Shown in pieces: positions 40,143 through 49,843 of a DNA stretch of 64,000 nt. Position 1 is the stretch's first letter. Each line of letters begins with the position of its first letter. Source of the stretch: Dethiobacter sp. (GTDB lineage Bacteria > Bacillota > Dethiobacteria > Dethiobacterales > Dethiobacteraceae); NCBI GenBank assembly GCA_018335875.1, contig JAGXRN010000042.1, positions 124,001 to 188,000 on the forward strand, written 5' to 3'. Under the pieces are notes generated by a model. That model was not told the origin of the DNA and searched no databases. It was given only the letters and a program-made list of their open reading frames with translations. Position numbers and translations under genes: made by a program.

Positions 40143-41906
40143 TTATCGTGTTTTTTCAAGCAGGTCGCTGTAAGGCCCGGGAACAGACGCAAGCTCACTG
40201 TGTGTGCCCTGCTGTGTGATCTTACCTTCCTCAAGGACAATTATCTTATCTGCAAATTCCACGGTAGATAAACGGTGGGCAATAATGATGGCTGTTCGCC
40301 CTGCAAGCAGTGTTTTAAGTGCATCCTGTATTTGGGCCTCGGTAAGTGTGTCCACACTGGCGGTAGCTTCGTCCAAAATCAGGATAGCAGGGTCTTTGAG
40401 CAGCGCCCGCGCGAAAGCAACAAGCTGGCGCTGTCCCGATGAAAGCACGCTGCCTCTCTCCTGCACTTTTGTGTCGTAGCCCTCAGGGAGCGCCACAATA
40501 AATTGGTGTGCATGAACAGCTTCAGCCGCCCTGATCATATCATCATCCCCGGCGTCAGGGTTGCCAAAGAGTATATTTTCCCGGATGGAACCGTTGAAAA
40601 GGAAAGTATCCTGCAGGACCAATCCAATCATGCCGCGCAGTGAATTAAGTGAAAGACTGCTGATTTCGTACCCGTCAAGCAGAATTTGCCCTGAAGTGGG
40701 AAGGTAGAATCTGCAGAGCAGGTTGATAAGTGTTGTCTTCCCTGCCCCTGTGGGACCGACGACTGCCAGCGTTTCTCCCGCTGCTACTTCGAAAGATATG
40801 CCGTTTAACACTTCCTGTTGCGCTTCATAGGAGAAGCGGACATCCTGAAACGATAAATGGCCTTTGGGATTGTCAATAACTTTTGCACCGATGTCAATTT
40901 CCTGTTCAGTGTCGAGCACAGTGAATATTTTTTCCGCCGCAGCCAGGGAAGACTGCAGTGAATTGTAAACCTGTGACAGGTCTCGGATAGGAGCGTAAAA
41001 GCGTGCCACATAATCGAGGAAGAGGTAGAGTGTACCGATGGGCACAAGATTTTGCACCACCTGCCCCCCGCCGTACCAGATTACAATAGCTGTACCTACG
41101 GCGCCTATCACTTCAACAAAAGGCAAAAACAAAGAAAAAAGCGAGATTGCCTGCATGTTGGCTGCGTAGTTTTCCATGTTGACATGGTCGAAACGTTCAG
41201 CATTCTGTTCTTCCCTGGTATAAGACTGTGTTACGCGTACACCTGAAATGCTCTCCTGCAAGTTAGCATTTACATTGGCTATTTTCTCCCTTACCTGGCG
41301 GTAGGCGTGAAGAACACGATTGCGGAAATAGGTGGCGGCAAAAACTAGTAAGGGGAGGGTGGTAAAGGTAAGAAGCGCCAGCTGCCAGTGTTCGCGCAGC
41401 ATGATGGCCACTATCCCCACTAAAAGGAGTGTATCTCCTACGATATAGGTGATGCCGCCTGTAATCAATTCGGTTAAAGCTTCAGTGTCGTTGGTGACAC
41501 GCGACATAATCCTGCCGGTTGGCTGTTTGTCAAAATAACGGAAAGGGAGTCGCTGCAAATGTGCAAACAACTGGGCACGCAAACTGTAGATGGCGTTATG
41601 TCCGACCACAGCCATCAGGTACTGCTGCCCGAATGAAGCTGCCCAGTTAAGGGCATGGGCGGCTAAAAAGAGAGCAACGAGTAGATTTAGACGCGGGATA
41701 TCGCCCGGTGCAATGGCTGTGTCGATTGCTACCTTGATGATGTAAGGGCCTGCCAGGGTGGTGAGTGAAGCCAACGCCATCAGCACTATAGCCCAAAATG
41801 CCTGCCAGCGGTGTGGCAGTAGATAGGTAAGCAGCCTGCGCAGCACGCGGGAGTCTATGGGCGCTGCTTCATCAAGAGACTGTGAATGGTGGATCATGTG
41901 GTCCAT
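40143..41906 (-). CDS. ABC exporter, fused permease/ATPase (subunit 2 of likely heterodimer)
   Basis: VVGPTGAGKTTLINLLCRF, LSSGQRQLVAFARALLKDPAILILDEATASVD. Confidence 0.93.
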   Translation of the reverse strand: MDHMIHHSQSLDEAAPIDSRVLRRLLTYLLPHRWQAFWAIVLMALASLTTLAGPYIIKVAIDTAIAPGDIPRLNLLVALFLAAHALNWAASFGQQYLMAVVGHNAIYSLRAQLFAHLQRLPFRYFDKQPTGRIMSRVTNDTEALTELITGGITYIVGDTLLLVGIVAIMLREHWQLALLTFTTLPLLVFAATYFRNRVLHAYRQVREKIANVNANLQESISGVRVTQSYTREEQNAERFDHVNMENYAANMQAISLFSLFLPFVEVIGAVGTAIVIWYGGGQVVQNLVPIGTLYLFLDYVARFYAPIRDLSQVYNSLQSSLAAAEKIFTVLDTEQEIDIGAKVIDNPKGHLSFQDVRFSYEAQQEVLNGISFEVAAGETLAVVGPTGAGKTTLINLLCRFYLPTSGQILLDGYEISSLSLNSLRGMIGLVLQDTFLFNGSIRENILFGNPDAGDDDMIRAAEAVHAHQFIVALPEGYDTKVQERGSVLSSGQRQLVAFARALLKDPAILILDEATASVDTLTEAQIQDALKTLLAGRTAIIIAHRLSTVEFADKIIVLEEGKITQQGTHSELASVPGPYSDLLEKTR

Positions 41907-43657
41907 CAGAACTCATCGCCTTTGGGCGGCAGCGAGCTTCGCTGCAGCTGAAGGTTATAGATGTCGGCGTAGACTGGGCTTTGCTGCAGCAGTTCTTCGT
42001 GGTTGCCACGAGCTGTTATTTCTCCCCCGTCCATCACCAGAATCAGGTCCGCGGCCTGGACAGTGGAAAGCCGCTGTGCAATGACAAAGGATGTCCTGCC
42101 TGCCATCAGCTGCTCCAGGGCCTGCCTGATCAGAAACTCGGTATGAACATCCACGTTTGATGTATAATCATCCAGGATTAATATTTTAGGGTTTTTGAGA
42201 AGAGCGCGTGCTATGGATATGCGCTGCTTCTGGCCGCCTGAGAGCCCTACACCCCGCTCCCCTACTACGGTTTCATAACCATTTGGCAGCGTTGTGATAA
42301 ACTCATGTATTTGCGCGTCACGGGCTGCTTCCACGATTGACTCCCTGTCGGCCTGCGGGTTGCCGTAGCCAATGTTTTCAGCAATGGTAGTTGAAAAAAG
42401 GAATGTCTCCTGAGATACAAAACCGATATTAGCCCTCAATGTCTGGAGAGTGAATTCACTGATAACAGTACCGTCCAAAAGTATTCTGCCTCCCGCAGGC
42501 TCATAGAAGCGCGGTATCAGATTGACAAGTGTGGTCTTGCCGGAACCGGTGGCGCCCACAATGGCGATTGTTTGTCCCGGTGAGGCAGTAAAATTAATTC
42601 CCTTTAAGGCTTCCACGCCCTCACGATAGGAAAAAGAAACACAGTCAAAGGTTAATTCGCCGCGAACAGTGCCCAGTTCTCTTGCCCCGGGCAGGTCGCG
42701 CACTTCCGGCTCGGTGTCCAGGATTTCAAAAACACGATCTGCCGAAGTCAGTGCACGCTTAGACAGGTTGACCACCCAACCCAGCATGCGCATGGGCATA
42801 ACGAGCATCAGCAGGTAGCTGTTAAAGGCAACCAGTTCGCCAAGCATCAGGTTGCCAAGGATAACCTCACGTCCGCCGTACCAAATAATTGCCGCCGCTG
42901 TCAAACCGGTCAGAAAGCTCAGGAAAGGGAAATAATAGGCCCATATGCGCACAGCAGCCAAATGCTTTTGAAACAGCCCCAGGTTGTAGCTGTCAAACTT
43001 TCTCTGCTCGTAGTCCTCGCGGGCAAAGGCTTTTACCACCCTGATACCGCTTAAGTTCTCCTGCAGTACCGAGGTAAGCTCCGCCAGTTCCTCCTGTATC
43101 ACCTGGTAAGCCGGCCCGACTAGCCTGCCAAAACGCAGGATAACAACAGTAATTACCGGCAGCGAAGCAAGAGTGAGCAGAGACATGCGCCAGTGCATTG
43201 AAAATATTACTGCCACTACACCCACAAACATAAGCACTCCCTGGAAAAGGTGGACTATGCCGAAGCCGTAAAAACGTTTTAACATCTCCACATCAGCCGT
43301 GGCCCTGCTCATGAGCTGTCCTGTCTGGGTACGTTCGTAAAAGGAAAAGGACATCTGCTGCAGGTGGTCATAAAGACTGTTGCGCAGTTCATATATTACA
43401 TGCTGCGCTACCCGCTCCATGGCATAACGCTGTACAAAAGAAAAAAAGCCTTTGACCGCGGTAATTATAACTATGGCGAGGGCGATCCAGGGCAAATAAA
43501 AAGACTGCCCCCCGAGAATGGCGGTATCTATTCCCACCCTGAAAAGCTGCGGGATAGATAGATTCAGCACCATAACCATAAGGACAGATCCCGAGGCTGC
43601 AATAATCCAACGCCAGTAGGGGGCAAGTTTCTTTAATAAACGGCCAAAACCAAACAT
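41906..43657 (-). CDS. ABC exporter, fused permease/ATPase (subunit 1 of likely heterodimer)
   Basis: IVGATGSGKTTLVNLIPRFYEP, LSGGQKQRISIARALLKNPKILILDDYTSNVD. Confidence 0.93.
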   Translation of the reverse strand: MFGFGRLLKKLAPYWRWIIAASGSVLMVMVLNLSIPQLFRVGIDTAILGGQSFYLPWIALAIVIITAVKGFFSFVQRYAMERVAQHVIYELRNSLYDHLQQMSFSFYERTQTGQLMSRATADVEMLKRFYGFGIVHLFQGVLMFVGVVAVIFSMHWRMSLLTLASLPVITVVILRFGRLVGPAYQVIQEELAELTSVLQENLSGIRVVKAFAREDYEQRKFDSYNLGLFQKHLAAVRIWAYYFPFLSFLTGLTAAAIIWYGGREVILGNLMLGELVAFNSYLLMLVMPMRMLGWVVNLSKRALTSADRVFEILDTEPEVRDLPGARELGTVRGELTFDCVSFSYREGVEALKGINFTASPGQTIAIVGATGSGKTTLVNLIPRFYEPAGGRILLDGTVISEFTLQTLRANIGFVSQETFLFSTTIAENIGYGNPQADRESIVEAARDAQIHEFITTLPNGYETVVGERGVGLSGGQKQRISIARALLKNPKILILDDYTSNVDVHTEFLIRQALEQLMAGRTSFVIAQRLSTVQAADLILVMDGGEITARGNHEELLQQSPVYADIYNLQLQRSSLPPKGDEF

Positions 43658-43684
43658 ATAATTATCACCCTTTGGTGCTTCTGT

Positions 43685-44740
43685 TTACCTTCTATACTCT
43701 GTACCTGCCTGCTGCAGCAACTGGTACACCCTTTGTGCCTGGGACTCAGACAGTGTACCCGTCCCGCAGCTTGGCGTAAGAAGCATCTGCTTTCTCAATC
43801 TTTTTCCGTTTACATGTTTACGTTCAAGCGCGGCCATGTATTCCTCCAAGCGATCAAGCAGCGACCGTGCTGTTTCTGCCTCGACCTCGTCGGAGGTGGG
43901 GACAATGCCAAAGGCCAGAACACCACCGCGCTCAAGAAAACTGTCCAACTCCCTGGCATAGACCAAAAGCGAAGTAAAATAATGGTACACGTCTATGTTT
44001 ACGATATCAAACGGAAGCTCAAAAAGCAAGGACCAGTCCACCCCGGCACAGGCATGGACACCGGCCAGGGCACCTTCAGCGTGAGCTGCCTCAATCAGCG
44101 GCAGCAGGCTCTCTTTGACGGCCTGCCTTGATAGTCCCACAAACGTGGACTGACCGAAATTAATTATACTGGGGTCGTCTATAAACAGTATCACAGGCAA
44201 CCCAAAAGCCGCCAGTGCCCTGCTCTGCCAGCGCACCTGCAGCGCCAGGCTTCTCACCAGCACATCGCGTAATTCATCAAGGTAGAAAGCCGGCTGCATG
44301 TGGGCGTCAGTCAGCTGAAAGCCGATGGTTACCGGCCCACTCAGCTGCCCCTTGAGATAAAGGGCGCTGCCTGTGCCATAAGTGCCAAGGTGCTCCAGAA
44401 AGGCATAAAATCCTGACGCATAGTCGCGGGGAAAACCAAAACGGTCCACAGCTTCATCCGGCTCAAGAACTTCACTGTAAAAAGCTGTGAGCCTCTCCAG
44501 CCAGTCAGGTGCGCCTGTATCAAAAAAAGGAGAGCGCCCTGTTTCCGTTTTTAGCAGGCCGCGACTTAAAAGCGGGTTTAAATACTGGCGGACAAATCCT
44601 TCATCCTCACCGCCGGCGGGAAGTTGCGGCCAGTGCGGAATATCCGGCAGGAATTCAAATATGAGCTTAAGGGCGCCTGCCGGCTCTTTGTGCGGCAGGC
44701 TGCCGATGGCTGTAGCGCAGCCATATAATTTTATATCCAT
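43685..44740 (-). CDS. MetE-C/UROD-like (cobalamin-independent methionine synthase-like) protein
   Basis: GCATAIGSLPHKEPAGALKLIFEFLPDIPHWPQLP...LKGQLSGPVTIGF...HACAGVDW...LLTPSCGTGTLSE. Confidence 0.75.
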   Translation of the reverse strand: MDIKLYGCATAIGSLPHKEPAGALKLIFEFLPDIPHWPQLPAGGEDEGFVRQYLNPLLSRGLLKTETGRSPFFDTGAPDWLERLTAFYSEVLEPDEAVDRFGFPRDYASGFYAFLEHLGTYGTGSALYLKGQLSGPVTIGFQLTDAHMQPAFYLDELRDVLVRSLALQVRWQSRALAAFGLPVILFIDDPSIINFGQSTFVGLSRQAVKESLLPLIEAAHAEGALAGVHACAGVDWSLLFELPFDIVNIDVYHYFTSLLVYARELDSFLERGGVLAFGIVPTSDEVEAETARSLLDRLEEYMAALERKHVNGKRLRKQMLLTPSCGTGTLSESQAQRVYQLLQQAGTEYRR

Positions 44741-44743
44741 GCG

Positions 44744-46384
44744 CTATTCTTCCATCCTGAACTTTCTGACAGCTTTGCGCAAATCTTTCATTTTATCCTT
44801 GCTCATACACATCAGGCCGTACTCCAGGCTGTCAACAAGCGCCAGCCAGCTGGCTTCAATAATATTATGTGAAACACCAACCGTACCCCAGCTTTTCCTT
44901 TTCTTCTCGTTTCTTGACTCCACAAGAACCCGCACTCTGGCGCCTGTGCCATCCCTGCCATCAAGCACACGCACCTTGTAGTCAACCAGTTTGATTTGCT
45001 TCAGTTCCGGGAAGACCTGCTCCAGCGCCTTGCGCAGTGCCTGATCGAGGGCGTGGACAGGCCCGTTGCCCTCACCGGCAGTCAGATACTCCCTGCCGTC
45101 CACCGCTACTTTTATTGTAGCCTCTGAGATGATATCTCCGTTTTCTCCCCGCTTTTCCACGATGGTGCGGAAACCTTCCAGTTCAAACAAGCGCCTGTGT
45201 GTCTTAAAAGCTTTCCAGATCAACAGCTCAAATGATGCCTCGGCGCCTTCAAACTGGTAGCCCTGGTGCTCCAACTCTTTAAGTTTTTCAAGCACTATCT
45301 TTGTTTCCGGCGCCTCCTTGGTCAAATCCAGATCATTCTCATGCGCTTTGAAAAGAACATTGCTTTTTCCAGACAGTTCTGAAATAAGAATACGGCGCTT
45401 GTTTCCCACCAGCTGGGGTTCCACATGCTCATATGTATTGGCATGCTTCATAACCGCGTCAACATGTATGCCGCCTTTGTGCGCAAAGGCATTGGCGCCG
45501 ACATAGGGCTGCTGCTCAAGGGGGCCGAGATTGGCCAATTCAGCAACAAAGCGTGACAACTCGGTTAGTTCCTCAAGCTGGTCCGGGTGGACCACAGGCA
45601 TATTGAGCTTTAGCTGCAGGTTTGGGATAATTGTGCACAGATTGGCATTGCCGCAGCGCTCACCATAGCCGTTGATAGTCCCCTGAATTTGGCTGATGCC
45701 CATGCGGGCGGCAATGATTGAATTGGCCACTGCCATCCCGGCGTCATTATGGACGTGGATGCCAAGGGGCGCTTTAATTTCACTCTGGACATGACTCAGT
45801 ACATCCTGAAGCGTAAAAGGCATCAAGCCGCCGTTGGTATCACATATGACAATTAAATCAGCTCCAGCTTTTTCAGCGGCACGGATGGTTGCCATGGCAT
45901 AGTCCTGATTGAAGCGGTAACCGTCAAAAAAGTGCTCAGCGTCATAGATGACCTCCCTGCCCATCTCTTTCATGAAGGCCACTGTATCCGCAATCATGTC
46001 CAGGTTTTCTTCAAGCGTGGTGCCAATCGCCTCGGTGACGTGGAAATCCCAGGACTTGCCGAAAATAGTTACTGTCCCGGTATCAGCAGCCAATAACGCC
46101 TGTATGTTTATATCATCCTGGATACGTATATCAGGCCGCCGTGTACTGCTAAAGGCAGTAATCCGCGCACATTTCAATTCACACTGCCTGACTTTGCGAA
46201 AATAATCAATATCCTTAGGGTTTGAACCCGGCCAACCGCCTTCTATGTAATCGATACCAAAAGCATCCAGCCGTTGTGTGATCCTGATTTTGTCGCCAAC
46301 CGAAAAAGAAATCCCCTCGCGCTGCGCTCCGTCCCGCAGCGTAGTATCATAGATTGTCAGCCTGTTCAAAGCTTTCCCTCCCAA
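44744..46384 (-). CDS. cimA: Citramalate synthase
   Basis: LTIYDTTLRDGAQREGISFSVGDKIRITQRLDAFGIDYIEGGWPGSNPKDIDYF; GIHVHNDAGMAVANSI; C-terminal LeuA-dimer-type domain. Confidence 0.93.
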   Translation of the reverse strand: MGGKALNRLTIYDTTLRDGAQREGISFSVGDKIRITQRLDAFGIDYIEGGWPGSNPKDIDYFRKVRQCELKCARITAFSSTRRPDIRIQDDINIQALLAADTGTVTIFGKSWDFHVTEAIGTTLEENLDMIADTVAFMKEMGREVIYDAEHFFDGYRFNQDYAMATIRAAEKAGADLIVICDTNGGLMPFTLQDVLSHVQSEIKAPLGIHVHNDAGMAVANSIIAARMGISQIQGTINGYGERCGNANLCTIIPNLQLKLNMPVVHPDQLEELTELSRFVAELANLGPLEQQPYVGANAFAHKGGIHVDAVMKHANTYEHVEPQLVGNKRRILISELSGKSNVLFKAHENDLDLTKEAPETKIVLEKLKELEHQGYQFEGAEASFELLIWKAFKTHRRLFELEGFRTIVEKRGENGDIISEATIKVAVDGREYLTAGEGNGPVHALDQALRKALEQVFPELKQIKLVDYKVRVLDGRDGTGARVRVLVESRNEKKRKSWGTVGVSHNIIEASWLALVDSLEYGLMCMSKDKMKDLRKAVRKFRMEE

Positions 46385-46523
46385 GAAGTCAAAGTTAAAA
46401 TTATCTGTAAATTAAAATAATAGGATAATTATACTATACGGGCGTTGGCATGTCCAGAAATAAAGAGCGCATAAAGAGAAGTGTTCAAGTGTTCAAGTAT
46501 TGCAGCTCAGTTGCCGCACATAT

Positions 46524-47975
46524 CTACTTATCAGGCTCGATACCGGCGAGAACGCGGGCCTGCTTCATCTTGTGCTCCATGTTGGCCTGGCGGGCAATCA
46601 TGATTCGTTGTGCCTGGGGTGAGCCGGCGCCGTGCATCGACTCGGTCCTGTAGCCGACGGCGGCAGTGCCAAGCGTCAGGTTTTCAATCAGACGCAGTAT
46701 ACGCATGCGGTGTTCGGTAGGTACGCCCGCCACTCCTTTGAGGTATTTTTCCACGTACCTGCCTATTTCAGGATGGCGCAGATCCTGTTCCGAGGGCATG
46801 GTCACCATCAGGCCGCCGGCGATGTCTTCCGCCAGGCGGGCAATCTCGTAAGGGAAGCGAGTCACGTTCTGTTTGCAGACATTGGCCAGCATCAGGTCAA
46901 TCAGGTATGTGCCCGAGGCAGTAGCGCTCCCCTGGCAGGAGCAGGCGATGCCGCAGGAATAGAGTGTCTCATTCAGGTGCACCATTTCGATCAGTTTATC
47001 TTTGACGTGTGACGCTTTGGCGGCACCGTTGTACTGGGCGGCCTGAGCTGCGGCGCCAATAAGCACATCACCCACCCCAACTTTACAGCCGCCGTAACTT
47101 TGACGGTGATAGCCGGCGAAGCGTTCTACCAGCATCCCGGCATACCTGTATTCCCCGCACATAAAGACCCTCTCGTGGGGCACAAAGACATCTTCAAACA
47201 CTACCAGCGCTTCATGTCCGCCATAAACACAATTCCCGGCGTCCATGCTGCCTGCTTCCAGTTTGCGGGTGTCACAGGATTGGCGGCCGTAGATATAAAT
47301 AATTCCATCGGCATCACTGGGAAGGGCAAAGGAAACAGCGTAACTGCTATCCTCCTCGCCAAGGGCGATGGTGGGCATAACGAGCACTTCATGGGAGTTG
47401 ACCGCGCCTGTTTGATGGGCCTTGGCACCGCGGACGACGATTCCTTTTTCATCTTTGGACACAATCCGCAGATAAAGGTCCGGGTCGGCCTGCTCGCTTG
47501 GCCTCAGTGACCTGTCGCCTTTGGGGTCCGTCATAGCCCCGTCTACTGTCAGGTCCTCTTCCTGTACATAGCGCAGGAAACTACGAAAGCGCTGATTATA
47601 TTCAGTACCGAGGTCACGGTCCATCTCAAAAGTGGTACTGTCAACAGCGTTAAAGGCGTCAAAGCCTACACAGCGCTGAAAGCAAGATGCTGTTTTTTGA
47701 CCAAGCAAACGCAGCATCTTTACTTTTTTCACCAGATCGTCGGCACTTTGGTGCAGGTGTGTGAAACGGTTGATTTTTTTCCCTGTCAGGCTGGACGTGA
47801 CAGTCATCAGCTCCTCGTGGCGTGGATCCCCTGCCAGTTCATAAGTCTTGGCCACTGAATTCATGGAAGGCCGAATGATAGGATGGTCTGCAACATTTTC
47901 TATCATCTCCCCAAACATGTATACCTTAAGCTTCAGCTGTCTTAAGCTTTCAACATACCCGGCAGCTGTTTTCAC
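46524..47975 (-). CDS. 4-hydroxybutyryl-CoA dehydratase/vinylacetyl-CoA isomerase (AbfD-like)
   Basis: HpaB-like fold; candidate [4Fe-4S] ligands CFQRC and H-x6-C (YHRQSYGGCKVG). Confidence 0.85.
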   Translation of the reverse strand: MKTAAGYVESLRQLKLKVYMFGEMIENVADHPIIRPSMNSVAKTYELAGDPRHEELMTVTSSLTGKKINRFTHLHQSADDLVKKVKMLRLLGQKTASCFQRCVGFDAFNAVDSTTFEMDRDLGTEYNQRFRSFLRYVQEEDLTVDGAMTDPKGDRSLRPSEQADPDLYLRIVSKDEKGIVVRGAKAHQTGAVNSHEVLVMPTIALGEEDSSYAVSFALPSDADGIIYIYGRQSCDTRKLEAGSMDAGNCVYGGHEALVVFEDVFVPHERVFMCGEYRYAGMLVERFAGYHRQSYGGCKVGVGDVLIGAAAQAAQYNGAAKASHVKDKLIEMVHLNETLYSCGIACSCQGSATASGTYLIDLMLANVCKQNVTRFPYEIARLAEDIAGGLMVTMPSEQDLRHPEIGRYVEKYLKGVAGVPTEHRMRILRLIENLTLGTAAVGYRTESMHGAGSPQAQRIMIARQANMEHKMKQARVLAGIEPDK

Positions 47976-48049
47976 AGCGAATCACCTCTTTCTCCGTTCC
48001 TTTATTATGAGAATACCACATCTATATTCAGCTTGACCACTGCTAATTC

Positions 48050-48076
48050 AAAAGGCCAGGGTTCACCTGGCCTTTT
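48050..48076. terminator. Terminator between AOR and AbfD genes
   Basis: AAAAGGCCAGG-gttca-CCTGGCCTTTT. Confidence 0.75.
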
Positions 48077-48118
48077 GTTCGCGTCATTTTAGTCCTAGCC
48101 ACCGGAAATCATGGTAAG

Positions 48119-49840
48119 TTAAAAATTGAGCACCTGTGCAATTTCCTCGGGTGAGAAGTCAAAAGTGCTGCCGGTCACAGCAGAGCGGTCAGTGTAAAAG
48201 AAGCCGGGAAGCCTGTCGCTGTCCGCAGTGAAACCTGCTGCTGTGTTGAAAGCCTTCTCCATCATAATGGTCTCTGCACCGATTCCATACACCCGCAGGA
48301 ATGTCCATTCCCCGCCAAGCGCGCCGGCAAACAAATCCGGAGTTATTTCAGGGGCAGTGGCGGCTGTAAACCAGCCAAAGAGGCACATGACACAGTCAGC
48401 CACCGCAGAGATAGCCTGCAGTTGTGAAGATATGGCAACCTGTGCAGTTTTGCTCGCGTGGTCTACGCCTGGCAGCAGTGTAAGGCCGGCGGTATGGTCG
48501 GCGCCCATGGGTGAAGTGGCGTATGTCAAGCCTGTGCCTTTTAAGTTCCTCGGGTCATATGCCGCCATTGACTGCCCTTTTACTGTGGGAATCCGGCTGA
48601 CGCCAAGTGCTTTGCCGGCTGCCTCGGTGCCCTGTCCCAGCAGCATGCCAAATTCGGTGCCTTCCATCATTTCTCTGATCAGGCCAATTGCCGCTTCGCT
48701 GTCACCCCAGGGGATTTTCCCCGCCTCCATGCAGACAGCAATTGTGCACCCTGTTTCCATTGTGTCGATACCGAAGTCATCACATAGGCGGTCGATGCGG
48801 GCAATGGCATCAAAATCGCCGATGTCACAGTTGGGGCCGCACAGTGCAATTGTTTCATATTCAAAGCCGGATGTAATGTAGTTGCCTTCGGCGTCATTTA
48901 TTGTATTTGAACATTTGATAATACACCCTGCCTGGCATCCTTCCTTGTTTCTGCCTCCCCCTACCTGCAGCCTCTGCATAAACGCCTCGGCGCTGACCGA
49001 GTCAAGTTTATCAAAGAATGTACCGCTGAAGTTGCGGACGGGCAGCATGCCTGTAACGCCGGAGACATTGGTGGTGGCGGCAGTTCCTACCTCCATCAGC
49101 CCGTGGCTGAGCGGGTTGTCAAGTGTTCTTTGTACAAGAGCTTTTTTAGCCTTTTCAAAGAGATCTTTGTCTGCGTATGGGAAAGCCTGGCGCGCTTCGC
49201 TTTTTTCAATCACAATGGCTTTTATCTTTTTTGAGCCCATTACTGCGCCAAGGCCACCGCGCGCGGCAGCACGGGACGGATGCCCCGAGGAGGCGTCTGT
49301 CACCTGCAGTGTGGAATTTTTGTACTGCCTTTCTCCAGCCGTGCCGATTGAAATGACACTGATATCATCACCATAGCGCTCTTTCAGCTTACCATGCAGT
49401 TGGTAGTTATTAAGGCCGGCATATTCATCGGCGGCAACAAGCTCCGCACTGCCGTCTCTCGCTACTCTGACAAAGTGCCACTCCTCGCTCTTGGGCAGCC
49501 CCTCCAGCACAATCATTTTAATACCGTGGCGCGACAGGGCTGTGGCCGCTGTGCCGCCTACATTGGCTTCTTTTATGCCTCCGGTGAGAGGGCTTTTTCC
49601 GCCCACAGAGAGCCGGTGAGCCATAGGCACGCTGGTTCCGGCGAGTAAGCCTGTACAGATTATCAGCTTATTCTCAGCGCCCAGCGGGTCACAGGCCGGG
49701 TTCACCTCCGCCAGCATTATTTTTGCAATCAGGCCCCTCCCGCCGTATTCACGGTAAGCTGAGTTAAGCTCTTCCTCTACAAGCGTTTTTGCGCCTGCAT
49801 CAACTTTTAAAATTCTAAACATCATGTTCCCTCCTCTCAC
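48119..49840 (-). CDS. Aldehyde ferredoxin oxidoreductase family protein
   Basis: GGRGLIAKIML...GVTGMLPVRNFSGTFFD...KEGCQAGCIIKCSNT...YETIALCGPNCDIGD. Confidence 0.9.
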   Translation of the reverse strand: MRGGNMMFRILKVDAGAKTLVEEELNSAYREYGGRGLIAKIMLAEVNPACDPLGAENKLIICTGLLAGTSVPMAHRLSVGGKSPLTGGIKEANVGGTAATALSRHGIKMIVLEGLPKSEEWHFVRVARDGSAELVAADEYAGLNNYQLHGKLKERYGDDISVISIGTAGERQYKNSTLQVTDASSGHPSRAAARGGLGAVMGSKKIKAIVIEKSEARQAFPYADKDLFEKAKKALVQRTLDNPLSHGLMEVGTAATTNVSGVTGMLPVRNFSGTFFDKLDSVSAEAFMQRLQVGGGRNKEGCQAGCIIKCSNTINDAEGNYITSGFEYETIALCGPNCDIGDFDAIARIDRLCDDFGIDTMETGCTIAVCMEAGKIPWGDSEAAIGLIREMMEGTEFGMLLGQGTEAAGKALGVSRIPTVKGQSMAAYDPRNLKGTGLTYATSPMGADHTAGLTLLPGVDHASKTAQVAISSQLQAISAVADCVMCLFGWFTAATAPEITPDLFAGALGGEWTFLRVYGIGAETIMMEKAFNTAAGFTADSDRLPGFFYTDRSAVTGSTFDFSPEEIAQVLNF

Positions 49841-49843
49841 AGT

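Noticed and set aside
48228-48881. 217-aa plus-strand ORF
   Set aside because: Shadow ORF opposite the aldehyde ferredoxin oxidoreductase gene
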